Assembly (NCBI GenBank): GCA_041642035.1
Contig: JBEPXC010000012.1
Span: forward strand, 1-33,317
Source of the DNA: SKVR01 sp041642035
GTDB lineage: Bacteria > Bacteroidota > Bacteroidia > Bacteroidales > UBA7960
Direction of reading: 5' to 3'
Length of the DNA: 33,317 nt
Below the pieces are notes generated by a model. It was not told the DNA's origin. It was given only the letters and a program-made list of their open reading frames with translations, and did no database searches. This document shows positions 25,029 through 33,317 of the stretch, in pieces; position 1 is the stretch's first letter; every line of letters starts with the position of its first letter. The translations under genes and the position numbers were made by a program.

Positions 25029-25104
25029 TATATCAACACACAGGAAGATTTTTTGGAAATTGTTGCATAAGAAAGAAGATCATAAATTTTATAAAACATC
25101 AGAT

Positions 25105-28100
25105 ATGAGCAGAAAACTACATTTACTTATTGGTATTACGCTATTGCTTTTTTTAAATAGTTTTTCATTAGTTGCCCAACAAGCAGGCATAACTGGTAAT
25201 GTTACCGATGCAAGCACAGGGGATCCTCTTATAGGAGCTACCGTAGTTTTGGAAGGAACCAGTATAGGAGCTGTCACGGATATATATGGAGATTATAAAA
25301 TTTCAAATATTCCCCAGGGAGTTTATAATGTTAAGTTTAGGTACATTGGGTATAAGGAAATTGTTAATCAGGCTGTAGAGTTAACAGCCGGAGAAACGCA
25401 TACCCTGAAGGTGAGCATGGAACCCCAGTCCATACAAGGGGCTGAAGTGGTTATTACCGCCCAGGCCCGCGGACAGAGGGCGGCCATAAACCAGGAAAAG
25501 GCTTCAAACTCTATCGTTAACATTGTAGCTGCCGACCGTATCAGAGAGGTACCTGATGCCAATGCAGCAGAGTCTATAGGACGCTTGCCGGGTGTATCCC
25601 TGCAACGCTCGGGAGGCGAAGGATCCAAAATTGTGATTCGTGGATTATCACCAAAATTCAGTGTAGTAGAGGTGGATGGAGTAAGAATGGAAGGCACCAG
25701 TGCCGACAGAAGTGTTGAACTAAGTGGTATTTCATCGGAGATGCTTGGAGGAATTGAGCTTTCAAAAAGTTTAACGGCCGATAAAGATGCCGATGCTATT
25801 GGTGGCATTGTAAACCTCAGAACACGGGTGGCTGATGAAGGTTTCCATTTTAATATTTATGCCATCGGCGGGTATAACAATATGAATAGCAGTCTGAGTG
25901 ATTATAAGGTGAGTGGTAGCGTGGGTAATCGGTTTTTCGACAACAGGCTTGGTGTCCTTTTAAGTGGTGGAAAGGAGCTTGTGAATCGTTCATCTGACGA
26001 GTTTGTTGGAAATTATGATAAAATACTTACCGAAGAGGAGAATAGCATAAGAACAACAAGTTCACGAATTATTGAAAATACCAGGTTAAGGGGAAGAAAT
26101 GATGTTAGCCTGGTCATGGATTACAAAACGGATTTTTTGAAGATCAAATTTAACAACGTATATGCTCAAAAAGCGGATAACATGGTTTCTCGTGAGGGAA
26201 TTTACAGGTTTATGCAAACGGAATACGAGTATGATATTTCAGAAAGATTATTTGATAATTACTTTCAGATGCATGCCATACATACTGAGCTGAATTTCTG
26301 GAATACCCTTTTTGATGTGGGTTTTTCATATAGCCGCTCGAAATCTGATCATGAAAGTGACCTTTATCGATTTGAAGATAAGGATTCATTTAAAGACCAA
26401 ATAAATCCCTCAACGCTTATTAACAAACAACCGGGAGATTTGATGGATGAATTTTATCATGATGTTATAGGTATGCAAAATTCTATTGTAGGAAGTAATA
26501 TCAGGGGTGATGAATTGCAGGATGATGTGTCGAAAACACTGAATGCCAATTGGGAAATACCTTATCGCATGGGCGATATCTCGGGCTTTGTTAAAACCGG
26601 AGTTCGTTATAAAAAGAAAGACAGAAGCCGCGACAGGACCAATCGATGGACCTATTTTAACGGAGGTATTGGCCTGGGACGCTTGAAAATGTTTTATGAT
26701 AATATTTATCCTGATTTTACTACCCAGGCCGATTTAGGGCTTGAAAATAGTGTAGGTATTGCAGGGATTAATTTTGAAGATGCTGATTATGATAGCGGTG
26801 ATTTTCTTGAGGGGCGTTACAATTTTAACTGGCATGCTGATTTAGATAAATTACAGGAGGTGTTTGACTACACCTATAACTTCGTAGACAATCATGCCGA
26901 CATGAACCTGGAAGCTTTCCACCAGTATATGGGCGTTGAATCCAATGAGAGTGATTATGAGATAGATGAGGAATTAAGCGCAGGTTATTTGATGACCGAA
27001 ATTAATATTGGGAAAAGCATCACCTTCGTGCCTGGTATCCGTTATGAAAAAATGAATACGGTATATTCGAGCAAGTTTGTACAGGAAGATATATTTGATA
27101 ATTATGGGATTGACAGGCCCACATACCCTAAAGATGTATCCGCTTATCGCGAAAACATCAATTGGTTTCCCAGCCTAAACATGAAAATCCTGCCTACTGA
27201 CTGGATGGCAGTGAGAGGTGCATATTATAAAAGTACTTCACGACCCGATTTTCAACTCCTGTCTCCCTCTTTGGTGCGCGATTATAATGGGGACAGGATG
27301 AGGGCCTACAATCCTTATTTGAGACCGGCCATGGCCAATAACTTTGATCTGGGGATCTCATTCTATGCCAATAAGCTGGGCCTGTTTACCATAAATGGTT
27401 TTTACAAACAAATAGAGGATTTGGTTTACAGACTGCCTGATTATAAACCGACTTATCTGCAGAAACTTGAAGAAGGTGGAGCCCCTGAAGCTTTTACAGA
27501 ATCATTAAGGGCTCCCCAGTCGCTTTATGACTCTCTCTTGTATACTCCCCAGACCAATATCCGCGGAATGCCTGTAAACAATTATGAACTCGCCGAATAC
27601 ACAGGTTTTGAGGTAAGCTGGCAAACCAGTTTTTGGTATCTGCCGGGAATGCTACGCGGGCTTGTGTTAGATTTGAATTACTCGATGATTTGGTCCAATA
27701 CAAAACTACCCTTTATAAATACCAGGGCGGAAGTAGATTCCTCGGGATTTATTCCTGTTACCCAATACGTTCCCTTCTATGACACGCGCGAATCGCGAAT
27801 GCTTGATCAACCTTCCTTGCTGTTTAATGCCCGCATTGGATGGGATTATAAAGGATTCTCCTCACGTTTATCTTTCCGCCATCAGGGATCTACCATCACT
27901 CAGATTGATCCAAAACATAACTTGTTGGATGAATTAACCCGCGAGATGTTTCGAATTGATTTGAATCTGAAGCAAAATATTACACCCAGGCTTGCCATTT
28001 CAATGGATGTTGTTAATATGAATAATTATATTGACGATAGAGTGGTGGATGCCGCCGGAGTTTTTTACCCCAAAAGGTCTGAATACTATGGTATGAACAT

Positions 28101-28128
28101 AAACCTGGGGATACGGTACGACTTTTAA
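25105..28128 (+). CDS. TonB-dependent receptor, Xanthomonas/Caulobacter type, with carboxypeptidase-regulatory-like N-domain
   Basis: 1007 residues from the ATG at 25105. The frame stays open upstream to 24871, but that would overlap the GH92 gene and bury the signal peptide (about 1-25, ending V-A-Q), so 25105 is the start. A carboxypeptidase-regulatory-like domain (about 27-106), a TonB-box-like stretch A-E-V-V-I-T-A (113-119) and a plug (about 125-241) follow. The plug has R-E-V-P-D-A-N-A-A-E-S-I-G-R-L-P-G-V, I-R-G-L and I-E-L-S-K-S-L-T-A-D-K-D-A-D-A-I-G-G, wording typical of the Xanthomonas/Caulobacter (TIGR01782-like) oligosaccharide receptors rather than SusC. The rest is a beta-barrel ending in Phe (I-R-Y-D-F). 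It should import glycan fragments across the outer membrane. No SusD gene follows; a T9SS beta-helix-like protein starts 41 bp later instead. Confidence 0.93.
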   Translation: MSRKLHLLIGITLLLFLNSFSLVAQQAGITGNVTDASTGDPLIGATVVLEGTSIGAVTDIYGDYKISNIPQGVYNVKFRYIGYKEIVNQAVELTAGETHTLKVSMEPQSIQGAEVVITAQARGQRAAINQEKASNSIVNIVAADRIREVPDANAAESIGRLPGVSLQRSGGEGSKIVIRGLSPKFSVVEVDGVRMEGTSADRSVELSGISSEMLGGIELSKSLTADKDADAIGGIVNLRTRVADEGFHFNIYAIGGYNNMNSSLSDYKVSGSVGNRFFDNRLGVLLSGGKELVNRSSDEFVGNYDKILTEEENSIRTTSSRIIENTRLRGRNDVSLVMDYKTDFLKIKFNNVYAQKADNMVSREGIYRFMQTEYEYDISERLFDNYFQMHAIHTELNFWNTLFDVGFSYSRSKSDHESDLYRFEDKDSFKDQINPSTLINKQPGDLMDEFYHDVIGMQNSIVGSNIRGDELQDDVSKTLNANWEIPYRMGDISGFVKTGVRYKKKDRSRDRTNRWTYFNGGIGLGRLKMFYDNIYPDFTTQADLGLENSVGIAGINFEDADYDSGDFLEGRYNFNWHADLDKLQEVFDYTYNFVDNHADMNLEAFHQYMGVESNESDYEIDEELSAGYLMTEINIGKSITFVPGIRYEKMNTVYSSKFVQEDIFDNYGIDRPTYPKDVSAYRENINWFPSLNMKILPTDWMAVRGAYYKSTSRPDFQLLSPSLVRDYNGDRMRAYNPYLRPAMANNFDLGISFYANKLGLFTINGFYKQIEDLVYRLPDYKPTYLQKLEEGGAPEAFTESLRAPQSLYDSLLYTPQTNIRGMPVNNYELAEYTGFEVSWQTSFWYLPGMLRGLVLDLNYSMIWSNTKLPFINTRAEVDSSGFIPVTQYVPFYDTRESRMLDQPSLLFNARIGWDYKGFSSRLSFRHQGSTITQIDPKHNLLDELTREMFRIDLNLKQNITPRLAISMDVVNMNNYIDDRVVDAAGVFYPKRSEYYGMNINLGIRYDF

Positions 28129-28169
28129 TTTGCGATTCCTTTCTAATTATTAACCTAAATTAAATCAAC

Positions 28170-30002
28170 ATGAAAAATTTCAGACGTTTAATTTCATCTA
28201 CTTGTGCTTTAATGTTATTGAGCACAGTTATGGCCTTTGGCCAGATTCCCGTCGATCAGGAGATCGTGGTGATTGAGCCGGGAACCCCTGGTATCATTGA
28301 GAATACCATTAATGCTGATACTATTGCCGGTGGTTTCAGAGCCAATCCAAATCGTATTTACCAGTTAAAAAAGGATGCTTTTTATACGGTGACTTCCCCA
28401 ATTCTTTTCGGCGGTGGAACGGATACTACTGCTACTCTTATTATTGTTGGTGAAGAAGGGGGTAAAAAACCTATTATTATTACTTCTCCCGTAGACGATG
28501 GCAACATGTTCAGGAACGTTGTAAATGGCAACCTGAAATTGCAAAATCTTTACTGGCCCTCCATGGCAACAAACGGCACCGGAAATGCATTGTTTGAACT
28601 TGCCGGTACCGATTTAAGACTTGAGGTATATGACTTTGTTGGAGGAAACCAGGTTTCTGGCGATATGTTCGTAACAGCAGATGTAAAAGGCACGATGGAT
28701 TATTACTTTAAAAACTGTTACTTCCGCGATGTAAGCAAGTTTAAGAATCCCTGGAATTTTGCCATCCTTAAACGTGCTGATGCTGGTGCTATTGATACAC
28801 TATGGGTAGAGAATGTTACGGTGGTCAACGGTGGTTTACTATTTCTGGGTAGCGGTTCTCCCATTAATTTTGGGTATTTTAATCACAACACCATTATTAA
28901 TGTTCCAAAATACTGGTTGTATTTTGAACAATGGAAAGAAGGGTATTTTACCAACAACATCATGATAAATTGCAACTGGCAGGGTGAGTCGCAGGAACTA
29001 ATGATGAGCCAAAAACAGAGCCAGAAAGAAATGGGACCTCACCCAGTGGGACTTATTGACCTGATGGAACCTACACAACAATACTGGGAAAATGCCTTTG
29101 GTGAAGGTGCTACCCCGGCTATTGCAGATATAAAATGGATGGCTTCAAATAACCTTAGTTTTACCAGCCCCTTCTTAGATAAATACTACAACGGTGAATT
29201 TAATGATGAGGGCGATTATCCCATTTCAAATATCGATTGGGGCTTTTCTGCTGATGCCGGGCTTACCCTCCCAATGCCACATCCGGTTGTAAATGTACCT
29301 ACCATGTTTTTTAGTCATATAACACAAGCACTCATTGAAACGCATGCCGGTATTAAAGCCGATAACAACCACGATAATGTTGATCCTGATATGGTTACAA
29401 AAATGATTCCTGATCAAACCGTTGGTGACGCTTATGCACATTGGGCCAGAAACAATTATCAAGTTGCTGATGCTGGTGAAAAAATCCCTGATGCTAGTGT
29501 ATTCTCAGTTGGCGACTACAGTCCAACAACCGTTCCCGGTCTCGAAGGAGAAAATGGCAGTGGTTTTGCTAATGTTCGTGATTTACCCGAAGACTTTACC
29601 TACACGGCAGATATTAAATCAGGTATTGACGCCAGATCTTTAGGTTCCCTTGCATGGTGGGATGGCGGTCTTGACGGCTGGGACAGCGAAGCTGAACTGG
29701 AAAAAGTGAAGAATTATTATGATGGAACTACCGGGCTTGATGATAACAAGGAAATACACAAGGGAGTAGGTAGGTTTATTGTACATCCCAACCCGGCACA
29801 AGGTATCCTTAACCTGAATAGTAAATCAGGATTGTCTAAGGTTATGATATACAGTGCCATAGGTAAGTTGGTTAAGCAAATTGATTATAATGGATCGTTT
29901 GATGTTGCTGTAGATATTTCAACTTTAGATAGCGGGTTATTCCTTATCTCTGTTGAAACCATTGATGGTAAAACAAGCGTAAGTAAGTTTATCAAGAATT
30001 AA
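28170..30002 (+). CDS. T9SS-exported beta-helix-like surface protein, candidate glycan-binding partner of the receptor
   Basis: 610 residues. The signal peptide ends near A-F-G-Q (about 25). The body (about 35-330) is a series of short beta segments rich in N, G, V and aromatic residues (F-Y-T-V-T-S-P-I-L-F-G-G-G, L-I-I-V-G-E-E-G-G-K-K-P-I). This resembles the beta-helix-type DUF4957/DUF5123 group found in Bacteroidota PULs; the family name is a resemblance, not established. The middle (330-530) is Asp/Asn-rich with many Trp. A T9SS type A sorting domain begins at V-H-P-N-P (about 545-610). I see no catalytic motif. Its place right after the receptor is where SusD normally lies, so a role in capturing substrate at the surface is inferred. 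It could also be a lyase or hydrolase of an unrecognised family. Confidence 0.75.
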   Translation: MKNFRRLISSTCALMLLSTVMAFGQIPVDQEIVVIEPGTPGIIENTINADTIAGGFRANPNRIYQLKKDAFYTVTSPILFGGGTDTTATLIIVGEEGGKKPIIITSPVDDGNMFRNVVNGNLKLQNLYWPSMATNGTGNALFELAGTDLRLEVYDFVGGNQVSGDMFVTADVKGTMDYYFKNCYFRDVSKFKNPWNFAILKRADAGAIDTLWVENVTVVNGGLLFLGSGSPINFGYFNHNTIINVPKYWLYFEQWKEGYFTNNIMINCNWQGESQELMMSQKQSQKEMGPHPVGLIDLMEPTQQYWENAFGEGATPAIADIKWMASNNLSFTSPFLDKYYNGEFNDEGDYPISNIDWGFSADAGLTLPMPHPVVNVPTMFFSHITQALIETHAGIKADNNHDNVDPDMVTKMIPDQTVGDAYAHWARNNYQVADAGEKIPDASVFSVGDYSPTTVPGLEGENGSGFANVRDLPEDFTYTADIKSGIDARSLGSLAWWDGGLDGWDSEAELEKVKNYYDGTTGLDDNKEIHKGVGRFIVHPNPAQGILNLNSKSGLSKVMIYSAIGKLVKQIDYNGSFDVAVDISTLDSGLFLISVETIDGKTSVSKFIKN

Positions 30003-30014
30003 TAACAAAATAAT

Positions 30015-30043
30015 AATAGGGTGTCTTCAATAGACACCCTATT
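30015..30043 (+). terminator. Strong hairpin between the surface protein and the next GH92, possible attenuator
   Basis: AATAGGGTGTCT (30015-30026) pairs perfectly with AGACACCCTATT (30032-30043) around the loop TCAAT, a 12-bp stem starting 12 bp after the stop codon. The following TTAATAAA is a weak T-tract, so it may be a partial terminator or a 3' stabiliser of the receptor/surface-protein mRNA. Such an element would lower expression of the downstream GH92 and symporter relative to the import genes. Confidence 0.6.
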
Positions 30044-30100
30044 TAATAAAGTTGAAACTCACCTAACTGACCTGGTCAAGTGCCGTAAATATCTTGTGAA

Positions 30101-32350
30101 ATGAAAAATAAAATTTATCAATCATGGCTGATTGTTCTGGCAGGTATGTTTTTGTGCTTAAGCTCTTGTGATTCAGACAAACAAAACCTTAATCCGGTTG
30201 ACTATGTTGATCCGTTAATTGGATCAGGTGGCCACGGGCATGTATTTGTTGGAGCAAGTGTGCCTTTTGGTGCAGTGCAGATTGGGCCAAATAATATTTA
30301 TAAAGGTTGGGACTGGTGCTCAGGCTATCATTATTCGGATAGTTTAATCATTGGTTTTTCGCAATTGCATTTAAGTGGCACAGGAATAGGTGATCTGGGT
30401 GATGTCTTAATCATGCCATATACTGGAAATGTGCAACTTGATAAGGGCAGACAAGAGTACCCCCACAATGGTTATTTGTCAACCTTTAGTCATGAAAATG
30501 AAATAATAAAGCCCGGATATTATTCGGTTCATATGGATAATGGAGTCAAGGTAGAACTGGCAGCATCTGAGCGAGTTGGATACCATAAATATTACTTCCC
30601 CGACAACAAAGAAAAGGCACGCATTATTATTGACTTAAAAGAAGGCGTTAATAATATATCAACAGAAGCCCAATTAATTCAAGTGGATGATTATACCTTA
30701 CTGGGGCATCGCTTTTCTAGTGGATGGGCAAAGCATCGACAAACCTATTTTGCCATACGAAGCTCTGTTCCCATTAAAGATCTCCAATTGTATGAAGATA
30801 CCTTAAGGATTTCAGAAACCACCAGTGATAGTAAACATGTAAAAGGATTGATTGGTTTCAGTTCAGCGCCGGAAATGGTGGCTTTAAAGGTTGGTATCTC
30901 GCCTGTTAGTTCGGAGAATGCACTCGAAAATATCGAAAATGAAATCCCCGACTGGGATTTTGAAAAGGTAGTTCAATCGGCCAGCGATAAGTGGAACAAC
31001 GAATTAAAGAAAATAGAAATAGAGACACAGGACGAAACAAAAAAAAGGATTTTCTATACTGCTGCTTTTCATGCTTATATTCACCCCTCATTATTTAACG
31101 ATTACAAGGGCGATTACCGGGGAACAAACAACGAGATATATAAAAATCCGGGGTTTGATAACTATACTGTTTTATCAACCTGGGATACTTACCGTGCAGC
31201 ACATCCACTGTTCATCCTGACCCAGCCAACCAGGACAGGTGATTTTATAAATACCATGTTGGCCATTAACGATCAACAAGGTTATTTGCCCATATGGCAT
31301 TTATACGGATACGAAACCGGAACAATGGTAGGCATTAGCAGCCTGCAGATTGTGGCAGAAGCTTACCTGAAAGACATTCAGGGTTTTGATGCGGATCGGG
31401 CTTACCAGGCCGTGATGTCGACCTCGATGGCAGAAATTGGTGAAGGACTCGAATATCAAAGAGAACTGCGGCCCATTCCTTACGATGGGGAGGTAAAAAG
31501 AAGCGTTGCCCAGGCCATGGAACTCTCGGTTTCAGACGGAAGTACTGCATTAATGGCCCAAAAAATGGGTGAAGGGGAAGACTTTGAATATTTCAGCCAA
31601 CGGGCAAAAAACTATCAGCAATATTATGACCAGGAAACCGGATTTTTCAGGGGCATTAAAAGTGATGGTACATGGAATCCTATATTCGATCCACTATCAT
31701 CAAAAAAAGAAATAGCCATAGATTTGGCAGAAGGAAATGCATGGCAGTATTTATGGACCGCTCCTCAGGATGTTGAGGGTTTGATGGAATTGTTGGGTGG
31801 TGAAGACAGGTTTGTTGAACGCCTGGATAGCTTCTTTTCCATTGAGTCAAAAGGAGAGGTAAGGATTGACCTGACAGGTTTGATTGGCCAGTATGCCCAT
31901 GGTAACGAACCCAGTCATCATATTGCCTATTTGTATGCTTATGCCGGTCAGCAGTGGAAAACAGCCGAAAAAATCCACTACATCATGAACGAATTTTATA
32001 AAGATAATCCAGACGGAGTTATTGGTAATGAAGATGCAGGCCAAATGTCGGCCTGGTATATTTTATCCTCCATGGGTTTTTATCCTGTATTTCCTGCATC
32101 CGAAATGTATGTATTTGGAACGCCCTTATTTGAAAAGCTTACCCTTAAACTTGAAGGAAATAAAAGATTTATTGTTACAGCAAATCAACATAGTGATCAA
32201 AACATCTACATTCAGTCTGTTGAGTTAAATGGAAAGCCCTATACCAAATCATACATCATGCATGATGATATCGTTGCCGGGGGTGAGTTGATATTTAACA
32301 TGGGCGATAGTCCATCTGACTTTGGACAAAAAGAGGCTGACAGGCCTTAA
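30101..32350 (+). CDS. GH92 alpha-mannosidase, canonical, lipoprotein
   Basis: 749 residues with a lipoprotein signal (L-S-S-C, Cys23) followed by the acidic stretch D-S-D, which may favour surface exposure (weak inference). Canonical GH92 blocks are present: D-P-L-I-G-S (37-42), G-H-G-H-V-F-V-G-A-S-V-P-F-G, G-Y-H-Y-S-D (75-80), H-L-S-G-T-G, E544 in E-G-N-A-W, G-N-E-P-S-H-H and G-N-E-D-A-G-Q-M-S-A-W. A local difference is A-P-Q-D where most members have V-P-H-D, close to the catalytic Glu, which might alter the aglycone site. It is 98 bp after the beta-helix-like protein with a hairpin between, and 68 bp before the symporter. It is probably a periplasmic or surface exo-alpha-mannosidase. Confidence 0.95.
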   Translation: MKNKIYQSWLIVLAGMFLCLSSCDSDKQNLNPVDYVDPLIGSGGHGHVFVGASVPFGAVQIGPNNIYKGWDWCSGYHYSDSLIIGFSQLHLSGTGIGDLGDVLIMPYTGNVQLDKGRQEYPHNGYLSTFSHENEIIKPGYYSVHMDNGVKVELAASERVGYHKYYFPDNKEKARIIIDLKEGVNNISTEAQLIQVDDYTLLGHRFSSGWAKHRQTYFAIRSSVPIKDLQLYEDTLRISETTSDSKHVKGLIGFSSAPEMVALKVGISPVSSENALENIENEIPDWDFEKVVQSASDKWNNELKKIEIETQDETKKRIFYTAAFHAYIHPSLFNDYKGDYRGTNNEIYKNPGFDNYTVLSTWDTYRAAHPLFILTQPTRTGDFINTMLAINDQQGYLPIWHLYGYETGTMVGISSLQIVAEAYLKDIQGFDADRAYQAVMSTSMAEIGEGLEYQRELRPIPYDGEVKRSVAQAMELSVSDGSTALMAQKMGEGEDFEYFSQRAKNYQQYYDQETGFFRGIKSDGTWNPIFDPLSSKKEIAIDLAEGNAWQYLWTAPQDVEGLMELLGGEDRFVERLDSFFSIESKGEVRIDLTGLIGQYAHGNEPSHHIAYLYAYAGQQWKTAEKIHYIMNEFYKDNPDGVIGNEDAGQMSAWYILSSMGFYPVFPASEMYVFGTPLFEKLTLKLEGNKRFIVTANQHSDQNIYIQSVELNGKPYTKSYIMHDDIVAGGELIFNMGDSPSDFGQKEADRP

Positions 32351-32418
32351 AAGAAATAGCATGTAATGGAAGTTTATTGTTTAATAAATAGTTATCAATA
32401 AAAAAAGGAAAATATCAG

Positions 32419-33317
32419 ATGGCTAGTATTTCATTCTGGGGATTAACCCTTTGGGACCTTATCGTTCTTTTTCTGTATTTTGCTCTTATCCTTTATGTAG
32501 GTATACGGGCATCATTATCCATTAAGAACCGTGAAGATTATTTTATGGGTGGTCGCCGTTTTGGGAAGTTAATCCAGACGTTTACCGCTTATGGACAGGC
32601 TACATCGGTTGAAAATGTAACGGCTACAACCACTATGGTAAATACTAACGGAGCAGCAGGTATTTGGGCCATGCTGGCCGGTGGTTTATTGAATTTGCCT
32701 GTATTCTGGATGACATCCATCTGGTATAGAAGGTTAAGAGTACTTAGCCTGGGTGATTTTTTTGAAGAAAGGTACGGGTCAAAGCAGATGGCGGCTTTTT
32801 ATGCTTTGTGTCAAACGATATTTTTTGTGATGATTGGAGCTTTTGGTTTGGTGGCTATGTCGAAAACGGTGGCGGCTATTACAACAAAACCTGAGACAGA
32901 GCTGACTAAAGCTGAATATGCTGAGTATTCACTGGCTCTTGAAAAGGAACACCTTGAGGCAGCTGATTTTGTTTTGTTGTCAGAAAATGAAAAAGAAAGA
33001 TTGGTAGAGCTTCAATTGTTAAAACCCCGGAAGGAATATTCTTACATTAACGAGACTATGTTTATCTGGATCGTGGCCCTGGTTACCCTGATTTATTCAA
33101 GTATAGGAGGGCTTGCGGCGGTAGTGCTGGTGGATTTGATACAGGGTATCTTTACCATCATCCTGTCGATCATGCTTATTCCTTTTGCCATGATGAAGAT
33201 CAATAGCCTACATGGTGGTGAAGGTTTTTTGGGTTCATTCCGCACCTTGCATGAAGTATTACCCGACTCGTTTATGGAATTGTGGGGATCTCCTCATTTG
33301 ATTGAATTTAGCTGGTA
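32419..33317 (+). CDS. Sodium:solute symporter (SSS family), 3'-truncated
   Basis: The frame opens at ATG 32419, with AGGAA 8 bases upstream, and runs off the window without a stop, giving 299 residues. The start W-D-L-I-V-L-F-L-Y-F-A-L-I-L-Y-V-G is the first TM helix, followed by the SSS hallmark N-R-E-D-Y-F-M-G-G-R-R-F. Further TM segments occur at about 80-100 and 130-150. A charged extramembrane loop of about 60 residues (about 155-215) comes before the next helix, and an I-Y-S-S-I-G-G-L-A-A-V-V-L-V-D block is typical of SSS sugar transporters. It probably carries the mannose, or another sugar released in the periplasm, across the inner membrane with sodium. The substrate is inferred from its position behind GH92. 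Confidence 0.9.
   Translation, partial: MASISFWGLTLWDLIVLFLYFALILYVGIRASLSIKNREDYFMGGRRFGKLIQTFTAYGQATSVENVTATTTMVNTNGAAGIWAMLAGGLLNLPVFWMTSIWYRRLRVLSLGDFFEERYGSKQMAAFYALCQTIFFVMIGAFGLVAMSKTVAAITTKPETELTKAEYAEYSLALEKEHLEAADFVLLSENEKERLVELQLLKPRKEYSYINETMFIWIVALVTLIYSSIGGLAAVVLVDLIQGIFTIILSIMLIPFAMMKINSLHGGEGFLGSFRTLHEVLPDSFMELWGSPHLIEFSW

Noticed and set aside
24871..25104. Longer N-terminus for the TonB-dependent receptor
   Set aside because: It would overlap about 158 bp of the upstream GH92 gene and put the signal peptide inside the protein. The ATG at 25105 directly begins a normal signal peptide.
25105..30002. SusC/SusD pair
   Set aside because: The receptor plug is of the Xanthomonas/Caulobacter type. 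The following protein has no lipoprotein signal and no SusD-like helical sequence, but does have a T9SS sorting domain.
1..33317. CRISPR arrays, tRNA or rRNA genes, insertion sequences or integrases
   Set aside because: No regularly spaced repeats, no cloverleaf-like or rRNA-like segment and no transposase or recombinase motifs were seen on either strand.

Overview
The window is a carbohydrate-degradation locus (polysaccharide utilisation locus, PUL) from a member of the Bacteroidota. Three things point there: several secreted proteins end in type IX secretion (T9SS, type A) sorting domains; the TonB-dependent receptor begins with a carboxypeptidase-regulatory-like domain; and the GH92 enzymes are mostly lipoproteins. 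The AT-rich spacers generally lack a Shine-Dalgarno sequence, which also fits. The two secreted sulfatases suggest a marine or other sulfated-glycan habitat, but the genus cannot be told. All genes lie on the + strand.

Region A (1-19032) holds a 5'-truncated GH92 alpha-mannosidase with a C-terminal CARDB-like extension, a T9SS-exported multidomain metallophosphoesterase, a divergent GH92 lipoprotein, a GH36/raffinose-synthase-type enzyme, a sulfatase, a canonical GH92 lipoprotein, a secreted beta-helix protein, a second and different sulfatase, and a T9SS-exported GH71/99-like putative endo-alpha-mannanase. Region B (19033-22730) holds the only regulator, a membrane-spanning protein with an outside sensor and a cytoplasmic SARP-type DNA-binding domain. 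It is flanked by two long non-coding stretches containing operator-like symmetric repeats. Region C (22731-33317) holds a second divergent GH92, a TonB-dependent receptor of the Xanthomonas/Caulobacter type, a T9SS-exported beta-helix-like protein, a hairpin, a canonical GH92 lipoprotein, and a sodium:solute symporter cut off by the window end.

How it probably works (inference): T9SS surface proteins (phosphoesterase, GH99-like endo-enzyme, beta-helix protein) bind and cut the polymer, and the TonB-dependent receptor imports fragments. Periplasmic sulfatases, the GH36-type enzyme and five GH92 enzymes strip decorations and release mannose, and the symporter moves the product into the cytoplasm. 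The combination points to a decorated alpha-mannan (sulfated, perhaps galactosylated or phosphorylated). No SusD-like protein and no hybrid two-component, SusR or ECF-sigma regulator is visible.

The most unusual parts are the SusD-less import pair, the one-piece transmembrane SARP regulator, and a nested inverted/direct repeat with an 11-bp period upstream of it. The last matches the spacing that SARP-type DNA-binding domains are known to recognise.
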